A stretch of DNA of 64,000 bases from Actinomyces sp. oral taxon 171 str. F0337 (GCF_005696555.1 NZ_CP040005.1:1798001-1862000), one strand, 5' to 3'. Shown: positions 43,224-52,514, numbered from the stretch's first letter. Numbers and translations: made by a program. The notes: generated from the sequence alone by a model not told the origin.

Positions 43224-43263
43224 AGGCGGCCCGGGAGAGCACGTCACCTCTCCCGGGCCGCCT
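43224..43263 (-). terminator. Terminator of the metF-metE operon
   Basis: A 15-bp perfect stem (AGGCGGCCCGGGAGA with TCTCCCGGGCCGCCT) around a 10-base loop, 27 bases after the metE stop. One of the most stable hairpins in the window. Confidence 0.8.
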
Positions 43264-43289
43264 CGCACGCCTGCGGTTGAGTCAGAGGC

Positions 43290-45680
43290 TCATCGGCCTC
43301 CGCGCACAGCGCGGGCGGCACCGACGAGGCTGGCCAGGCTCGCCTCGGTCTCGGGGTAGGCGCGGGTCTTGAGGCCGCAGTCGGGGTTGACCCAGACCTT
43401 TTCGGCCCCAAGGGCGTCGACGGCCCGCTGGAGCAGCTCGGTGCACTCGGACTGGCTGGGCACGCGCGGGGAGTGAATATCCCACACGCCCGGGCCGAGC
43501 TGACGCTCGAAGCCGTGCTCGGCCACCGCGGGAAGGATGTCCATGCGCGAGCGGGAGGCCTCGATGGAGGTCACGTCGGCGTCGAGGTGGTCGACCGCGT
43601 CGATGACGACGTCGAACTCCGAGTAGCAAAGGTGGGTGTGGATCTGGGTGGCGGGAGCCGCCCCTCCGGTGGCCAGACGGAAGGAGCCGACGGACCACTC
43701 CAGGTAGGCGGGGCGGTCGGCGCGCCGCAGCGGCAGGGTCTCACGGATGGCGGGCTCGTCGACCTGGATGACGCCGATACCGGCGGCCTCGAGGTCCGCC
43801 ACCTCCGCACGCAGGGCCAGCCCCAGCTGGTCGGCGACCTGGGCGCGCGGGATGTCGTCGCGCACGAAGGACCAGGCCATGATCGTCACCGGGCCGGTGA
43901 GCATACCCTTGAGGGGCTTGTCGGTCAGGGACTGGGCGTAGGCCGACCAGGCCACCGTCATGGGCTCGGGACGGGCGACGTCGCCCCACAGGATGGAGGG
44001 GCGGGTGCAGCGCGATCCGTAGGACTGGACCCAGCCGTGCTCCGTGGTCACGAAGCCGTCGAGCAGCTCGGCGAAGTACTGGACCATGTCGTTACGCTCG
44101 GCCTCTCCATGGACCAGGACGTCCAGGCCGAGACGTTCCTGAAGGGCGACGACACTGGCGATCTCGGCGCGCATGGCGGCGTCGTAGGCGGCGGCGTCGA
44201 TCTCGCCCTTGCGCCAGGCGGCGCGGGCCTTACGGATCTCAGCGGTCTGAGGGAAGGATCCGATAGTGGTGGTGGGAAGCTCGGGAAGGCCGAGGCGCTC
44301 GTCCTGGGCCGCCTTGCGCTCGGTGTAAGGGGCGCGGGTGCGGTCGGCGTCCGTGACGGCGTCGACGGCGGTGCGCACCTCGTCACGGCGCACACCCGGG
44401 TGGGCGGCGCGCTGGTTGCGCAGGTCGGCGTCCTGGGTGAGCTCTGCGGCAATGGCGTCACGGCCCTGGCTCAGGCCCTTGGCCAGGGTGATGACCTCGC
44501 CGACCTTCTGATCGGCGAAGGCGAGCCAGGAGCGGATCTCCGGGTCGATGGCGGTCTCGCGCTCGACATCGTGCGGCACGTGCTGCAGGGAGGTGGAGGT
44601 CGCCACAGTAATGGGGGTGCCCTCGGGAAGTCGCTCGCGCAGCTGCTCGAGCGTTTCCATGGCCCGGTTCAGGTCGGTGCGCCAGATGTTGCGTCCTGAG
44701 ACGACACCGGCAACGACGGCCTTGCCCTCCAGTGCCGCCAGATCGCCGGTCTCAGGCAGGGAGCCGGCCACGAGGTCGAGGCCCAGCGCCTCGATCGGGG
44801 CATGCCCGAGCACGGGCAGGGCGTCACCCAGTGAGCCGTAGGTTCCGGCCACGAGGATCTGGGGACGCTCCACGATGGCGCCCAGCCAGGTGTAGGCGTC
44901 GCGCACGGCGTCGAGGACACGCTGACGCTCAACGTTCCAGGAGTCGGAGACCAGGGCGGGCTCATCGAGCTGGACCCAGGTGGCACCGGCCTCGTGCAGG
45001 TCCATGAGGAGGTGGCCGTAGGCGTGCAGAACGTCGCTGAGCCGGTCCAGGGGGTGGAAGCCCTCGGCCGCCTCGTCGGAGGGCTTGGCCATGAGCAGGT
45101 AGCTCACCGGTCCTACGACGACGGGGCGCACCTCGGTCCCCGCGGCCCTGGCCTCGCGGACCTGGGCGGCGATGGCTTTGTCGACGTAGTCGATGGGGGT
45201 GGAGGCGTCGATCTCGGGGACCAGGTAGTGGTAGTTGGAGTCCAGCCACTTGGTCATCTCCAGGGCCGGACGGGCGCCCTCACCGCGGGCCAGCGTGAAG
45301 TAGCCCTCGACGTCAAGGGCACCGTCGGCATTCAGCAGGTCACGGAAACGGGCGGGTGCGGCTCCCAGAGTGGCAGTCACCTGAAGAACCTGGTCGTAGA
45401 GAGTGAAGTCCGCGGGGATCGAGGCGGGCTGAGTCAGCCCCAGGTCCGTCAGGCGCGAGCGGGTCGCCCCGCGCAGCTCGGCGGCGGCGTGCCTGAGCTC
45501 ATCGACGCTCAGGTTCCCCTTCCAGAAGGACTCCACGGCGCGTTTGAGCTCGCGGTCCCTGCCGATGCGGGGGTATCCCAGGATGGTGGCCCCCGGCAGA
45601 GGGGCGGAGGGGACCTGTGACTCCGTCACGGCGATCTCAGCCGGTGAGGCGGGGGCGACCGACTCAGGGGTGGCGCTCAT
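43290..45680 (-). CDS. metE: Cobalamin-independent methionine synthase
   Basis: 796 residues, slightly longer than usual because of an N-terminal extension of about 28 residues before PGATILGYPRIGRDRELKRA. Seen: two barrel domains; the catalytic domain has zinc ligands in HTHLCYSEF and NPDCGLKTR, VHGEAERNDMV and VDEPAIRE. It transfers a methyl group from methyltetrahydrofolate polyglutamate to homocysteine. ATG overlaps the metF stop (ATGA). The operon is headed by a SAM-binding riboswitch, consistent with feedback control. Confidence 0.96.
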   Translation of the reverse strand: MSATPESVAPASPAEIAVTESQVPSAPLPGATILGYPRIGRDRELKRAVESFWKGNLSVDELRHAAAELRGATRSRLTDLGLTQPASIPADFTLYDQVLQVTATLGAAPARFRDLLNADGALDVEGYFTLARGEGARPALEMTKWLDSNYHYLVPEIDASTPIDYVDKAIAAQVREARAAGTEVRPVVVGPVSYLLMAKPSDEAAEGFHPLDRLSDVLHAYGHLLMDLHEAGATWVQLDEPALVSDSWNVERQRVLDAVRDAYTWLGAIVERPQILVAGTYGSLGDALPVLGHAPIEALGLDLVAGSLPETGDLAALEGKAVVAGVVSGRNIWRTDLNRAMETLEQLRERLPEGTPITVATSTSLQHVPHDVERETAIDPEIRSWLAFADQKVGEVITLAKGLSQGRDAIAAELTQDADLRNQRAAHPGVRRDEVRTAVDAVTDADRTRAPYTERKAAQDERLGLPELPTTTIGSFPQTAEIRKARAAWRKGEIDAAAYDAAMRAEIASVVALQERLGLDVLVHGEAERNDMVQYFAELLDGFVTTEHGWVQSYGSRCTRPSILWGDVARPEPMTVAWSAYAQSLTDKPLKGMLTGPVTIMAWSFVRDDIPRAQVADQLGLALRAEVADLEAAGIGVIQVDEPAIRETLPLRRADRPAYLEWSVGSFRLATGGAAPATQIHTHLCYSEFDVVIDAVDHLDADVTSIEASRSRMDILPAVAEHGFERQLGPGVWDIHSPRVPSQSECTELLQRAVDALGAEKVWVNPDCGLKTRAYPETEASLASLVGAARAVRGGR

Positions 45681-46891
45681 GCGTTCTCCTTGGTGATGGT
45701 GGTGTGGGGCTGGACAGGGTGGCGGGAAGAGAGTGCTGCACCGGGAGTGCCGCAGCGCAGGAAGGAGGGGCCTCGACCGGGGGTGGCCTGGAGATACCCG
45801 CGATCGACGGCGTCGCGCACTTCCCGGTCGGGCGCGGCTCCGGCCAGGATGCCACCCAGACGCAGGTGGCTGATGACGTCGAGGGCCGGCCGAGTGCGGT
45901 TGAAGGTGTACAGGTGCAGTCCGGGAGCCCCGGCGCGCAGCAGCGCAGTGGCCAGGTCGAGCGTCGCGCCGATACCGCGTTCCACGAGGGTGGCGCCGCT
46001 GGCCGATCCCAGTGAGGATCGCAGGCTCTCGGGCACGCGCACCCCGGTGAGTGCCTCGAGACGGGTGAGCCGACGCAGGTCGGTCAGAGGGATCACCCCG
46101 GGGAGGATCGGGATGCTCACACCCGCGTAGGAGGCCGCGTTGGTCAGCGCCACGTAGTCGGCCGCGTCGTAGAACACCTGGGTGATCGCCAGGTCGGCTC
46201 CGGCGGCCTGTTTGGCGGCCAGGACCTCGATGGCCTCGATATGGTCATTAGCGGCCGGGTAGGCGGCCACGGCGATCGTGACGTGGCGCCTGCCGTCTCC
46301 GAAGAAGTCGGCCTCAACCTCCCGGATGACCCGGACGAGGTCGTCGGCATGGCGCAGCTCCCCAGCGACGTCGTCGGCCCGGGTACCGGCTGGGGGGTCA
46401 CCGCGCAGGGCGAGGAAGCGCCGCACCCCCATACGAAGGAAGCGGGTGACGATGTCGACGGCCTCCTGCTTGCAGTAGCCGATACAGGTCAGATGCGCCA
46501 TGAGGGGAATGGTGCTGGACTCCAGAACGTGGGCGAGCACGCACTCGGACGGATTGGTCCGCTCCTGGGCCACGCGCACGCGGGGCGCGACGTCGCACCG
46601 GCCCGCTGCCGGCTTCGAAGGACTCCCCTCATGACCCCCGTCGCTGTTGCCTCCTGCGGGGTCGGAGACGAAGGTGGGGCGGTAGGTCACCGAGACGAAG
46701 TCGGGTCCGGTGGCAAGAAGCCTGTCAATGCGGCCCCAGGTGGCCGAGGCGGCCTTACCCGGACGTGGCGGGAAGAGCTCCAGGCTGACGGTGGGCAACG
46801 GCCGGACGGTTCCGGGGTCGGCGTTACTCAGGCCGTCACCGCAGCTCCCTGCCGCGGCGGTTGGCTCATCAGTGGGCTCGTTGTCTCGCAC
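45677..46891 (-). CDS. metF: 5,10-methylenetetrahydrofolate reductase
   Basis: 404 residues from GTG 46891, chosen because GGAG lies five bases upstream and the longer frame runs through a riboswitch. Seen: a disordered N-terminus of about 30 residues, then VSLELFPPRPGKA with the active Glu, SVTYRPTF, MAHLTCIG, FLALRGDPPAG, and ITQVFYDAADY, all typical of the FAD barrel. Supplies methyltetrahydrofolate to MetE. The central insert (GGNSDGGHEGSPSKPAAGR) is longer than usual. Confidence 0.9.
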   Translation of the reverse strand: MRDNEPTDEPTAAAGSCGDGLSNADPGTVRPLPTVSLELFPPRPGKAASATWGRIDRLLATGPDFVSVTYRPTFVSDPAGGNSDGGHEGSPSKPAAGRCDVAPRVRVAQERTNPSECVLAHVLESSTIPLMAHLTCIGYCKQEAVDIVTRFLRMGVRRFLALRGDPPAGTRADDVAGELRHADDLVRVIREVEADFFGDGRRHVTIAVAAYPAANDHIEAIEVLAAKQAAGADLAITQVFYDAADYVALTNAASYAGVSIPILPGVIPLTDLRRLTRLEALTGVRVPESLRSSLGSASGATLVERGIGATLDLATALLRAGAPGLHLYTFNRTRPALDVISHLRLGGILAGAAPDREVRDAVDRGYLQATPGRGPSFLRCGTPGAALSSRHPVQPHTTITKENA

Positions 46892-46898
46892 ATCGTCT

Positions 46899-46977
46899 CC
46901 ATCGATCCTGGCTGAAGCACCCGCGTACCGGGTTGCTGCGGCGTCATGGAACCAGGTCTCTCGGCCGCTCTGGATGG
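46899..46977 (-). promoter_or_regulatory. SAM riboswitch (SAM-I/SAM-IV clan) controlling metF-metE
   Basis: Seen on the minus strand: P1 CCATC (46977-46973) with GATGG (46903-46899); CAGAG; P2 GCGGC paired with GCCGC, enclosing GAGAGA and ATGA (kink-turn); GCAACC; P3 CCCG-GTACG-CGGG; GGTGCTTCA; then CCAGG (46911-46907), which pairs perfectly with the P2 loop CCTGG (46956-46952), the conserved pseudoknot. There is no P4 hairpin after GTGCT, so a SAM-IV-like or SAM-I/IV variant is possible. The 3' strand of P1 shares two bases with the metF SD (GGAG 46900-46897), so SAM binding should block translation. Confidence 0.85.
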
Positions 46978-47044
46978 TCGAGCGTATCAAACCACGACTG
47001 TTTCCCACCCTCGCCTGCGTCCCACATAGCGAGAACTGCTCCGC

Positions 47045-47485
47045 TCAGTCGCCGTCCCGGTTCCCATCCCATCTCGCCCAGCAGGCCCGCCGTTCTGGCG
47101 GGGCCCAGCTCGAGTCCCCGGTGCTGACCTCTCCGGTGGCGGCCGAGACCACCAGGGAGGCCAGGCTCGGTTCGCCTCGAGCAGCGCAGTCGTGGCTGAT
47201 CATGGAGAGCAACGGCCCCATATGACGCGGCAGCACGCTCCGTCCGATCGAGTCACTGAGCTCGCCGTAGGTGATGACCTCACGGTGCTGAGCGATCTCT
47301 ATCAGGACGGAGCGTGCTGTGTTGGTGGCCTGGGCCAGCCTCGGGGTGAGCCGGTGCATCCTCTCCCCCACTGGGAAGTAGTCACCGACGGTGATGGCGA
47401 GCGGTTGAGACACAGTGCGATGATCCGGGCTGTCCGGGCTCCTCACAAGCTCGTTCTCTCTGCGCTTCCACCCCGAGGCCGGCAC
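47045..47485 (-). CDS. Hypothetical protein, possibly a winged-helix DNA-binding type
   Basis: 146 residues from GTG 47485; ATG 47359, preceded by GGGGGAG, would give a 104-residue protein and may be the true start. Seen: a helical segment TNTARSVLIEIAQHREVITYGELSDSIG, resembling the winged-helix part of alkyltransferase-like proteins, then GPLLSMISHDC and SLASLVVSAATGEVSTG. There is no PCHR methyl-acceptor motif, so it is not an active methylguanine methyltransferase. It lies three bases after the LPXTG gene stop and upstream of the metF riboswitch. Confidence 0.55.
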   Translation of the reverse strand: MPASGWKRRENELVRSPDSPDHRTVSQPLAITVGDYFPVGERMHRLTPRLAQATNTARSVLIEIAQHREVITYGELSDSIGRSVLPRHMGPLLSMISHDCAARGEPSLASLVVSAATGEVSTGDSSWAPPERRACWARWDGNRDGD

Positions 47486-47488
47486 TGA

Positions 47489-49993
47489 TCAGCTGGACAT
47501 GCGGCGACGCACCAGGACGAATCCGCCGCCCAGGGCGATGGCGGCCACCGCCAGGACAATGGCGGTCATGCTGGCGCCGGTGAGCGGAAGGCGACCACCA
47601 CCGGTAGCTGCTGCAGCTGCAGCGGCCTGGCCCTGACCGGCCTGAGCGTTGCCGCCAGGCTTGGCGATGCCGGAGTTCTTCTGCCCAGCACCCGCCTTGG
47701 AGCCAGAGGGGCTGGCGGTCTGCGCGCCCTGCCCGGCGGTGCCGGTAGCACTACCACTGGTAGCACTGTCGGCGGCGGTGGAGCCGTTGGTGTTCGGGGA
47801 GACAGCGGTGGAGGGCTGGTTGCCGCTCTTCCCGCCGTTACCCCCGGCGTTGTTGTTGGCATTACCACCGTTGTTGTTGCCGCCGTTGTTGCCAGCGTTG
47901 TCTCCCTTGCCGCCGTTGTTGTTGCCGGCATTGTTATTGGCATTGTTATTGGCATTGCCGCCGTTGTTGCCACCGTTGTCGGCGGGGGTGTCGCCGGCAC
48001 CGGGAACGGCGCCACCGCCCCAGGCGACGTTGACCAGTGCACCGCGGTCCACGGCGACGTTGGCATTGACGCCGAGGGTCTTGGCGATGTCCTCGGGCAG
48101 GGCGTGGCCGTTGCCGGAGGCGGGGCTTCCCTCCTTGAGGTGGAAGTCCGAGGTCTTGTCCATCGGGTTGGCCGACTCCTTGACGAAGAACGGGTTGTTC
48201 TCCGGAGAGCCGTGCAGGTCCAGACCGTTGGACTCCTTACCTGCAGCCTTGACGCTCGAGCTGGCCGTGAAGTCGGAGAGCTTCTCGGCGTTGACCGACT
48301 GGGTCTTGCGGTCCGGGCCCCAGTTCCACAGGACCGTGGTGGACAGGGTCTGAGGGTTCTCGTGGCGGTAGTAGGCGTCGTAGTCGATGGTGGTGACCAT
48401 CTCGTTGGCGTAGACCGCGCCGGAACCGTCCTGGTTGGCCCCACCGAGGACCTGAACCATGGCCGAGTAGCGCCACGGGTCCCCGGGCATGGGGGTGGTC
48501 TGCTCGGAGGAGAAGATGTTGTTCATCACCGTGGTGTTGGTGGCGTCCCAGCTCAGTCCGTGCTCGGCGCTCCACTTCTGAACCTGGGTGCACACACCCT
48601 GAGCGTTGCGGGCGTTGCAGCCGTCGGAACGGGTGTCCTCCTGGACCCACAGGCTGGTGAGCGCATGGGAGACGGTGTTGTTCCACACGCGGGTGTCATT
48701 GGACCCGGAGACGTGGATGCCGATACCGGCTCCGGCCACGATGTTGGAGGCGATGAGGTTGTTGGAGGAGACCTCGTTGAAGACCGCCACCGGGACGTTG
48801 ACGAAGTAGTTGCCAACGATCTCGGAGTCGATCACGCCCTCGTCGAACCAGACGCCCGCGGCCCGGTTCTGGTCATAGGCCGTGGGGTCGGAGATGTCCA
48901 CACCGGTGGCCGAGTAGTCCACCGTGTTATTGGCGAAGCGGATGTTCTTGGAGTGGGTGATCTTGGTATCGGCCAGGGTGCAGTAGGCACCACAGTCCTT
49001 CGTGATGAAGCCGGAGGTGTTGTTGTTCCTCCACAGGTTGTTCTCCACCTTGGCTCCGCTGGAGTCATTGATGCCGAAGGCGTTGGAGCCGTTGTTCTCG
49101 AACAGGTTGTTCGACACGACCGCGTTGGTCGAGTCGATGACCTGCAGCGCTCCGGCGGTCGAGGAGTAGCGGAAGGTGGAGTTCTCGATACGAGGAGCAC
49201 CATGTGCGGCCACGATCATTCCACCACCGGAGATGGTGCCGATCTCAGGGTCGTTGTAGTCCCAGCGCTGTACCGCGGAGTACTTCTCCACGGTCAGCCC
49301 TGACAGGGAGATGTTGTCGGCGTTGAAGGACAGGGCGCGAGAGTGCTGAACCACCTCGACCTGGTGCTGGTTGGGGTCGACGCCGATGACGTAGGAGGTG
49401 CCCCGGTGCGGCTTGGCCTTGTAGCCGGCCTGGTTGTTGTGCGGGTTGTTCAGGGTGACCGGGTCGGGGTCATCGACGTAGAAGGTGGACTCGGTGACCT
49501 CGTCGCGACTGAGCACCTGGGTCAGGGGCTTGCCGTCGACGAACACCTGCTCGGGGTGGGCGGCGATCCCTTCCTTGGTGGGGTCGGCATTGATGGTGCA
49601 GACCGTGCAGAAGCGGACCATGTCCTTGCCAGTGGACCACTTTCCGTCACCGCCGGCGTTCCAGCTGGCGGGGACCTCGGCGCCGGTGAGGACCGGCTTG
49701 GCACCTTCGGCCGCCTTGATGGTCACGCCCTTGTCCACGGCGAGCTCACCCTCACGGTAGGTGCCGTTGGCCAGCTCGATGGTGTCTCCGCCGCCGGCCT
49801 TCTTCAGGGCGGCCCCAATGGTCTGGAGGGGCTTGGCAGCGGATCCGTCTCCCGCGTCCGAGCCACCCTCGGCCGAGACGTGAATGGTGTTGCCGTCCGC
49901 AGCGGCTGCTTCTGGCGCATGAGTCACAGCCAGAACAGGCGCCGACAGCGATAGAGCGAGTATCGCCATCTGGGCGACGATTCGACGCTTCAT
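47489..49993 (-). CDS. LPXTG-anchored right-handed beta-helix surface protein
   Basis: 834 residues from ATG 49993 (GGAG six bases upstream). Seen: signal peptide (MKRRIVAQMAILALS, then AEAAAA-type cleavage), a DUF1565-like start NTIHVSAEGGSDAGDGSAAKPLQ, then many beta-helix coils with the Asn ladder style of pectate-lyase-like folds (VVSNNLFENNGSNAFGIND, VENNLWRNNNTSGF). An Asn/Gly-rich linker spans about 664-724. The sorting signal has LPLTG at 802-806, a hydrophobic helix and RRR. Sortase should attach it to the wall. Inference: binds or cleaves polysaccharide. It is upstream of a methionine region but has its own promoter. Confidence 0.88.
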   Translation of the reverse strand: MKRRIVAQMAILALSLSAPVLAVTHAPEAAAADGNTIHVSAEGGSDAGDGSAAKPLQTIGAALKKAGGGDTIELANGTYREGELAVDKGVTIKAAEGAKPVLTGAEVPASWNAGGDGKWSTGKDMVRFCTVCTINADPTKEGIAAHPEQVFVDGKPLTQVLSRDEVTESTFYVDDPDPVTLNNPHNNQAGYKAKPHRGTSYVIGVDPNQHQVEVVQHSRALSFNADNISLSGLTVEKYSAVQRWDYNDPEIGTISGGGMIVAAHGAPRIENSTFRYSSTAGALQVIDSTNAVVSNNLFENNGSNAFGINDSSGAKVENNLWRNNNTSGFITKDCGAYCTLADTKITHSKNIRFANNTVDYSATGVDISDPTAYDQNRAAGVWFDEGVIDSEIVGNYFVNVPVAVFNEVSSNNLIASNIVAGAGIGIHVSGSNDTRVWNNTVSHALTSLWVQEDTRSDGCNARNAQGVCTQVQKWSAEHGLSWDATNTTVMNNIFSSEQTTPMPGDPWRYSAMVQVLGGANQDGSGAVYANEMVTTIDYDAYYRHENPQTLSTTVLWNWGPDRKTQSVNAEKLSDFTASSSVKAAGKESNGLDLHGSPENNPFFVKESANPMDKTSDFHLKEGSPASGNGHALPEDIAKTLGVNANVAVDRGALVNVAWGGGAVPGAGDTPADNGGNNGGNANNNANNNAGNNNGGKGDNAGNNGGNNNGGNANNNAGGNGGKSGNQPSTAVSPNTNGSTAADSATSGSATGTAGQGAQTASPSGSKAGAGQKNSGIAKPGGNAQAGQGQAAAAAAATGGGRLPLTGASMTAIVLAVAAIALGGGFVLVRRRMSS

Positions 49994-50045
49994 GGTGTCT
50001 CCGTCTCCGTAGTGTGATAAGAACGTCGTTACCCTACCGTGATAA

Positions 50046-50051
50046 ATTATA
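50046..50051 (-). promoter_or_regulatory. Perfect -10 element TATAAT before the LPXTG gene
   Basis: The minus-strand hexamer lies 53 bases before the ATG in an AT-rich divergent region (49994-50179). No good -35 is present 17 bp upstream (ATGCGG), so an activator may be needed. The region also serves the S4-domain gene on the plus strand. Confidence 0.45.
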
Positions 50052-50179
50052 TTTGGCATCCGTTATATCCGCATACTTCCGAGAGACGCTTCTCTCACTA
50101 GCGACCTCACAGACCACCTTCCTAAGGTGCTACCTGCCCTGATGTGCACGACTCACGTGCTTTCTGCAAGGATCAACCT

Positions 50180-50446
50180 ATGACGCATGTAACATCCCAG
50201 CGGGCATCCCGGTACCCGGTCGTCTCAGTGGCTGGAAGCATCAGGCTCGGACAGTTCCTCAAGCTGGCTGGCCTGGTGGAGGACGGTGCGCAGGCACGCA
50301 TCGCCATCCAGTCCGGCGACGTCACCGTCAACGGCGCCATTGAGACGCGTCGCGGGCACCACCTGGCCGACGGTGACGTGGTTGTCGTCGATCACCCCGC
50401 AGACCAGGTGGGCGCCGCCGTCAAGCAGCTGGGGCCCGGGCAATGA
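50180..50446 (+). CDS. S4-domain RNA-binding protein (YbcJ-like)
   Basis: 88 residues from ATG 50180, with AAGGA nine bases upstream. Seen: the S4 signature SIRLGQFLKLAGLVEDGAQARIAI and VTVNGAIETRRGHHLADGDVV, covering nearly the whole protein. Members bind structured RNA, often ribosomal, as single-domain proteins. Convergent with the BCCT transporter gene, with 34 bases between stops. Confidence 0.88.
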   Translation: MTHVTSQRASRYPVVSVAGSIRLGQFLKLAGLVEDGAQARIAIQSGDVTVNGAIETRRGHHLADGDVVVVDHPADQVGAAVKQLGPGQ

Positions 50447-50480
50447 GCCCGGACCCCAGTACCAGGAGCAGTCGAACGGC

Positions 50481-52514
50481 CTAGCCGTCCTGCCCCTGAT
50501 CGGATCCTGTCGGTGAGTCATCCGCGCCGTCGACGGCGCGGATATCGGACTTCGGTTCTGCGGCGGTCTCGCCGGTGCCGGCCTCGCTACTCTCACCGTC
50601 CCCGTCGTCGCTGTCGGTGGTCGACGACAGGCTGGTGTGCAGCTCGATGGTCTCAACCTCATGCGGCTCATTGGCGGTCGTGACCGCGGTCGTGACCGAG
50701 TCGACCAGGACCTGGTTGGCCAGCGAGTGCCGCAGCAGCATGGGGTCGTTGTTCAGGTCCTTGTAGAGTGAGACGCACAGCAGCAGCATGACGAAGACGA
50801 AGGGCAGGGCTGACACGATCGTGATGTCCCGCAGGCCGGTGAGGACCTCGCGCGGATCATCCCCTCCGGCTAGCAGCATGGCTGAGGCCACACCACCGGT
50901 GGCCACGCCCCAGAAGACGACCGTGAAACGGCTCGGCTCGGTCGCGCCGTTCTCCGAGAGCCCTCCCATGACGATCGAGGCCGAGTCGGCGCCGGTGACG
51001 AAGAAGATCGCCACCAGGACGACTGCCAGCACCATGAGGACGATGAGGACCACCTTGTGAACAGGCATGACATTGAGCAGGTCGAACAGGATGGTGTCGA
51101 AGTTCAGGTCGGGTGTGCCGTCGGCCTTGAAATGGACGAGGGCGTCCGCTGCCCTGCCAGAGCGCTCGGCACGCTCCTGAAGTCCAATGGCGCCGCCACC
51201 GAAGATGGCGAACCAGATGAGGGAGACGACTGAGGGGACGAGCATGACCCCGGTGACGAACTGCCGGATGGTACGGCCACGCGAGATACGGGCGATGAAC
51301 ATCCCCACGAAGGGCGTCCAGGAGATCCACCAGGCCCAGTAGAAGATCGTCCAGGAGGACAGCCACTCGGACATGTCCTGATTCCCGACGGCCGCCGTGC
51401 GCGAGGCCATGGCGGGCAGCTCGTCGATGAAGTCACCGATCGCCGAGGGAATGATGTTGAGGATGAACAGGGTGGGGCCGCCGACGAAGACGATGATCGC
51501 CAAAAGCACAGCCAGCACCATGTTGATGTTCGACAGCCACTGGATGCCCTTCTCAATGCCGGAGATGGCGGACGCCACGAAACAGGCCGTCAGAATCGCG
51601 ATGATGCCGACCATCATCGCGGGGGTGGACTTGGTGACCAGATTGGTCGACACCATGCCTCCACCGATCTGCAGAGCCCCCAGTCCCAGGGAGCAGGCGG
51701 ATCCGAACAGGGTTGCGACGATCGCCAGAATGTTGATGATGCGTCCACCGACCCCGTCGATGGCCTGACGCCCGAACAAGGAGGTGAACATGGCGGAGAA
51801 GAGCTGGGAACGTCCAAGACGGTAGGTTCCGTAAGCCATTCCGAGCCCTACCAGTGCATACATCGCCCACGGGTAGATGGTCCAGTGGAACATGGCCGTC
51901 CCCAGGGCGGTGCTGGCCGCCTTGGCCGTCTGAGGATCGACGGTGTCCGGCGGAGGCGACATGTAGAAGTAGAGCGGCTCACCGACTCCATAAAAAATCA
52001 GGCCGATCCCCATTCCGGTCGCGAACATCATGGAGACCCACGAGCCGGTGGAGTACTCGGGCTCCTCGGCGTCCCCGCCCAAGGGGATCTTGCCGAACCG
52101 GGAGGCCGCGACGAAGATGACGAAGACGACGAAGAGGGTCGAGGACAGGACGAACAACCAGCCGAAGTTGCTGATCGTTCCCCCCAGGGCCCACTTGGAG
52201 ACCCGCCCCAACCCGTGCGGATCGATGAAGCCCCACGCCACGAACGCGATGGTCGCGATCGCGGCGACGCCGAAGACCACCTTGTCCATTCCCTCACCGA
52301 TGTCGTGAGGCTGGCGTGAGACCGATCGTCTCAGGCGGTCGAGCAGGTGGCGCTGCCGCCGTTTCACGGTTGCCGGGGAGGTCTGGAAGGCCGGTGTGGT
52401 GGCCGCCGTGCCCTGGGGAGTCTCCCCTGCCTGCTTTGTCTGCTCTAACTGCGGGCTGCTGTCCCGTTCCTCTTGCTGCGTCATTGTTGGAGGGTTCAGA
52501 TCCTCGTCACTCAT
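50481..52514 (-). CDS. BCCT-family betaine/choline/carnitine transporter
   Basis: 677 residues from ATG 52514 (a TTG codon precedes it in frame). Seen: a hydrophilic N-terminus of about 80 residues, twelve membrane helices, the glycine-rich GMGIGLIFYGVGEP of the substrate/Na+ site, the WAWWISWTPFVG segment in helix 8 and RISRGRTIRQFV after it, then an acidic Asp/Glu/Ser-rich tail of about 90 residues. Imports compatible solutes for osmoprotection. Osmosensing by the charged tails is known for some relatives and is only a possibility here. Confidence 0.93.
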   Translation of the reverse strand: MSDEDLNPPTMTQQEERDSSPQLEQTKQAGETPQGTAATTPAFQTSPATVKRRQRHLLDRLRRSVSRQPHDIGEGMDKVVFGVAAIATIAFVAWGFIDPHGLGRVSKWALGGTISNFGWLFVLSSTLFVVFVIFVAASRFGKIPLGGDAEEPEYSTGSWVSMMFATGMGIGLIFYGVGEPLYFYMSPPPDTVDPQTAKAASTALGTAMFHWTIYPWAMYALVGLGMAYGTYRLGRSQLFSAMFTSLFGRQAIDGVGGRIINILAIVATLFGSACSLGLGALQIGGGMVSTNLVTKSTPAMMVGIIAILTACFVASAISGIEKGIQWLSNINMVLAVLLAIIVFVGGPTLFILNIIPSAIGDFIDELPAMASRTAAVGNQDMSEWLSSWTIFYWAWWISWTPFVGMFIARISRGRTIRQFVTGVMLVPSVVSLIWFAIFGGGAIGLQERAERSGRAADALVHFKADGTPDLNFDTILFDLLNVMPVHKVVLIVLMVLAVVLVAIFFVTGADSASIVMGGLSENGATEPSRFTVVFWGVATGGVASAMLLAGGDDPREVLTGLRDITIVSALPFVFVMLLLCVSLYKDLNNDPMLLRHSLANQVLVDSVTTAVTTANEPHEVETIELHTSLSSTTDSDDGDGESSEAGTGETAAEPKSDIRAVDGADDSPTGSDQGQDG

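Noticed and set aside
47830..48000. Repetitive TTGTTGTTG-type DNA as a possible CRISPR or mobile repeat
   Set aside because: It is the in-frame Asn/Gly linker coding sequence of the LPXTG protein, with irregular units and no spacers.
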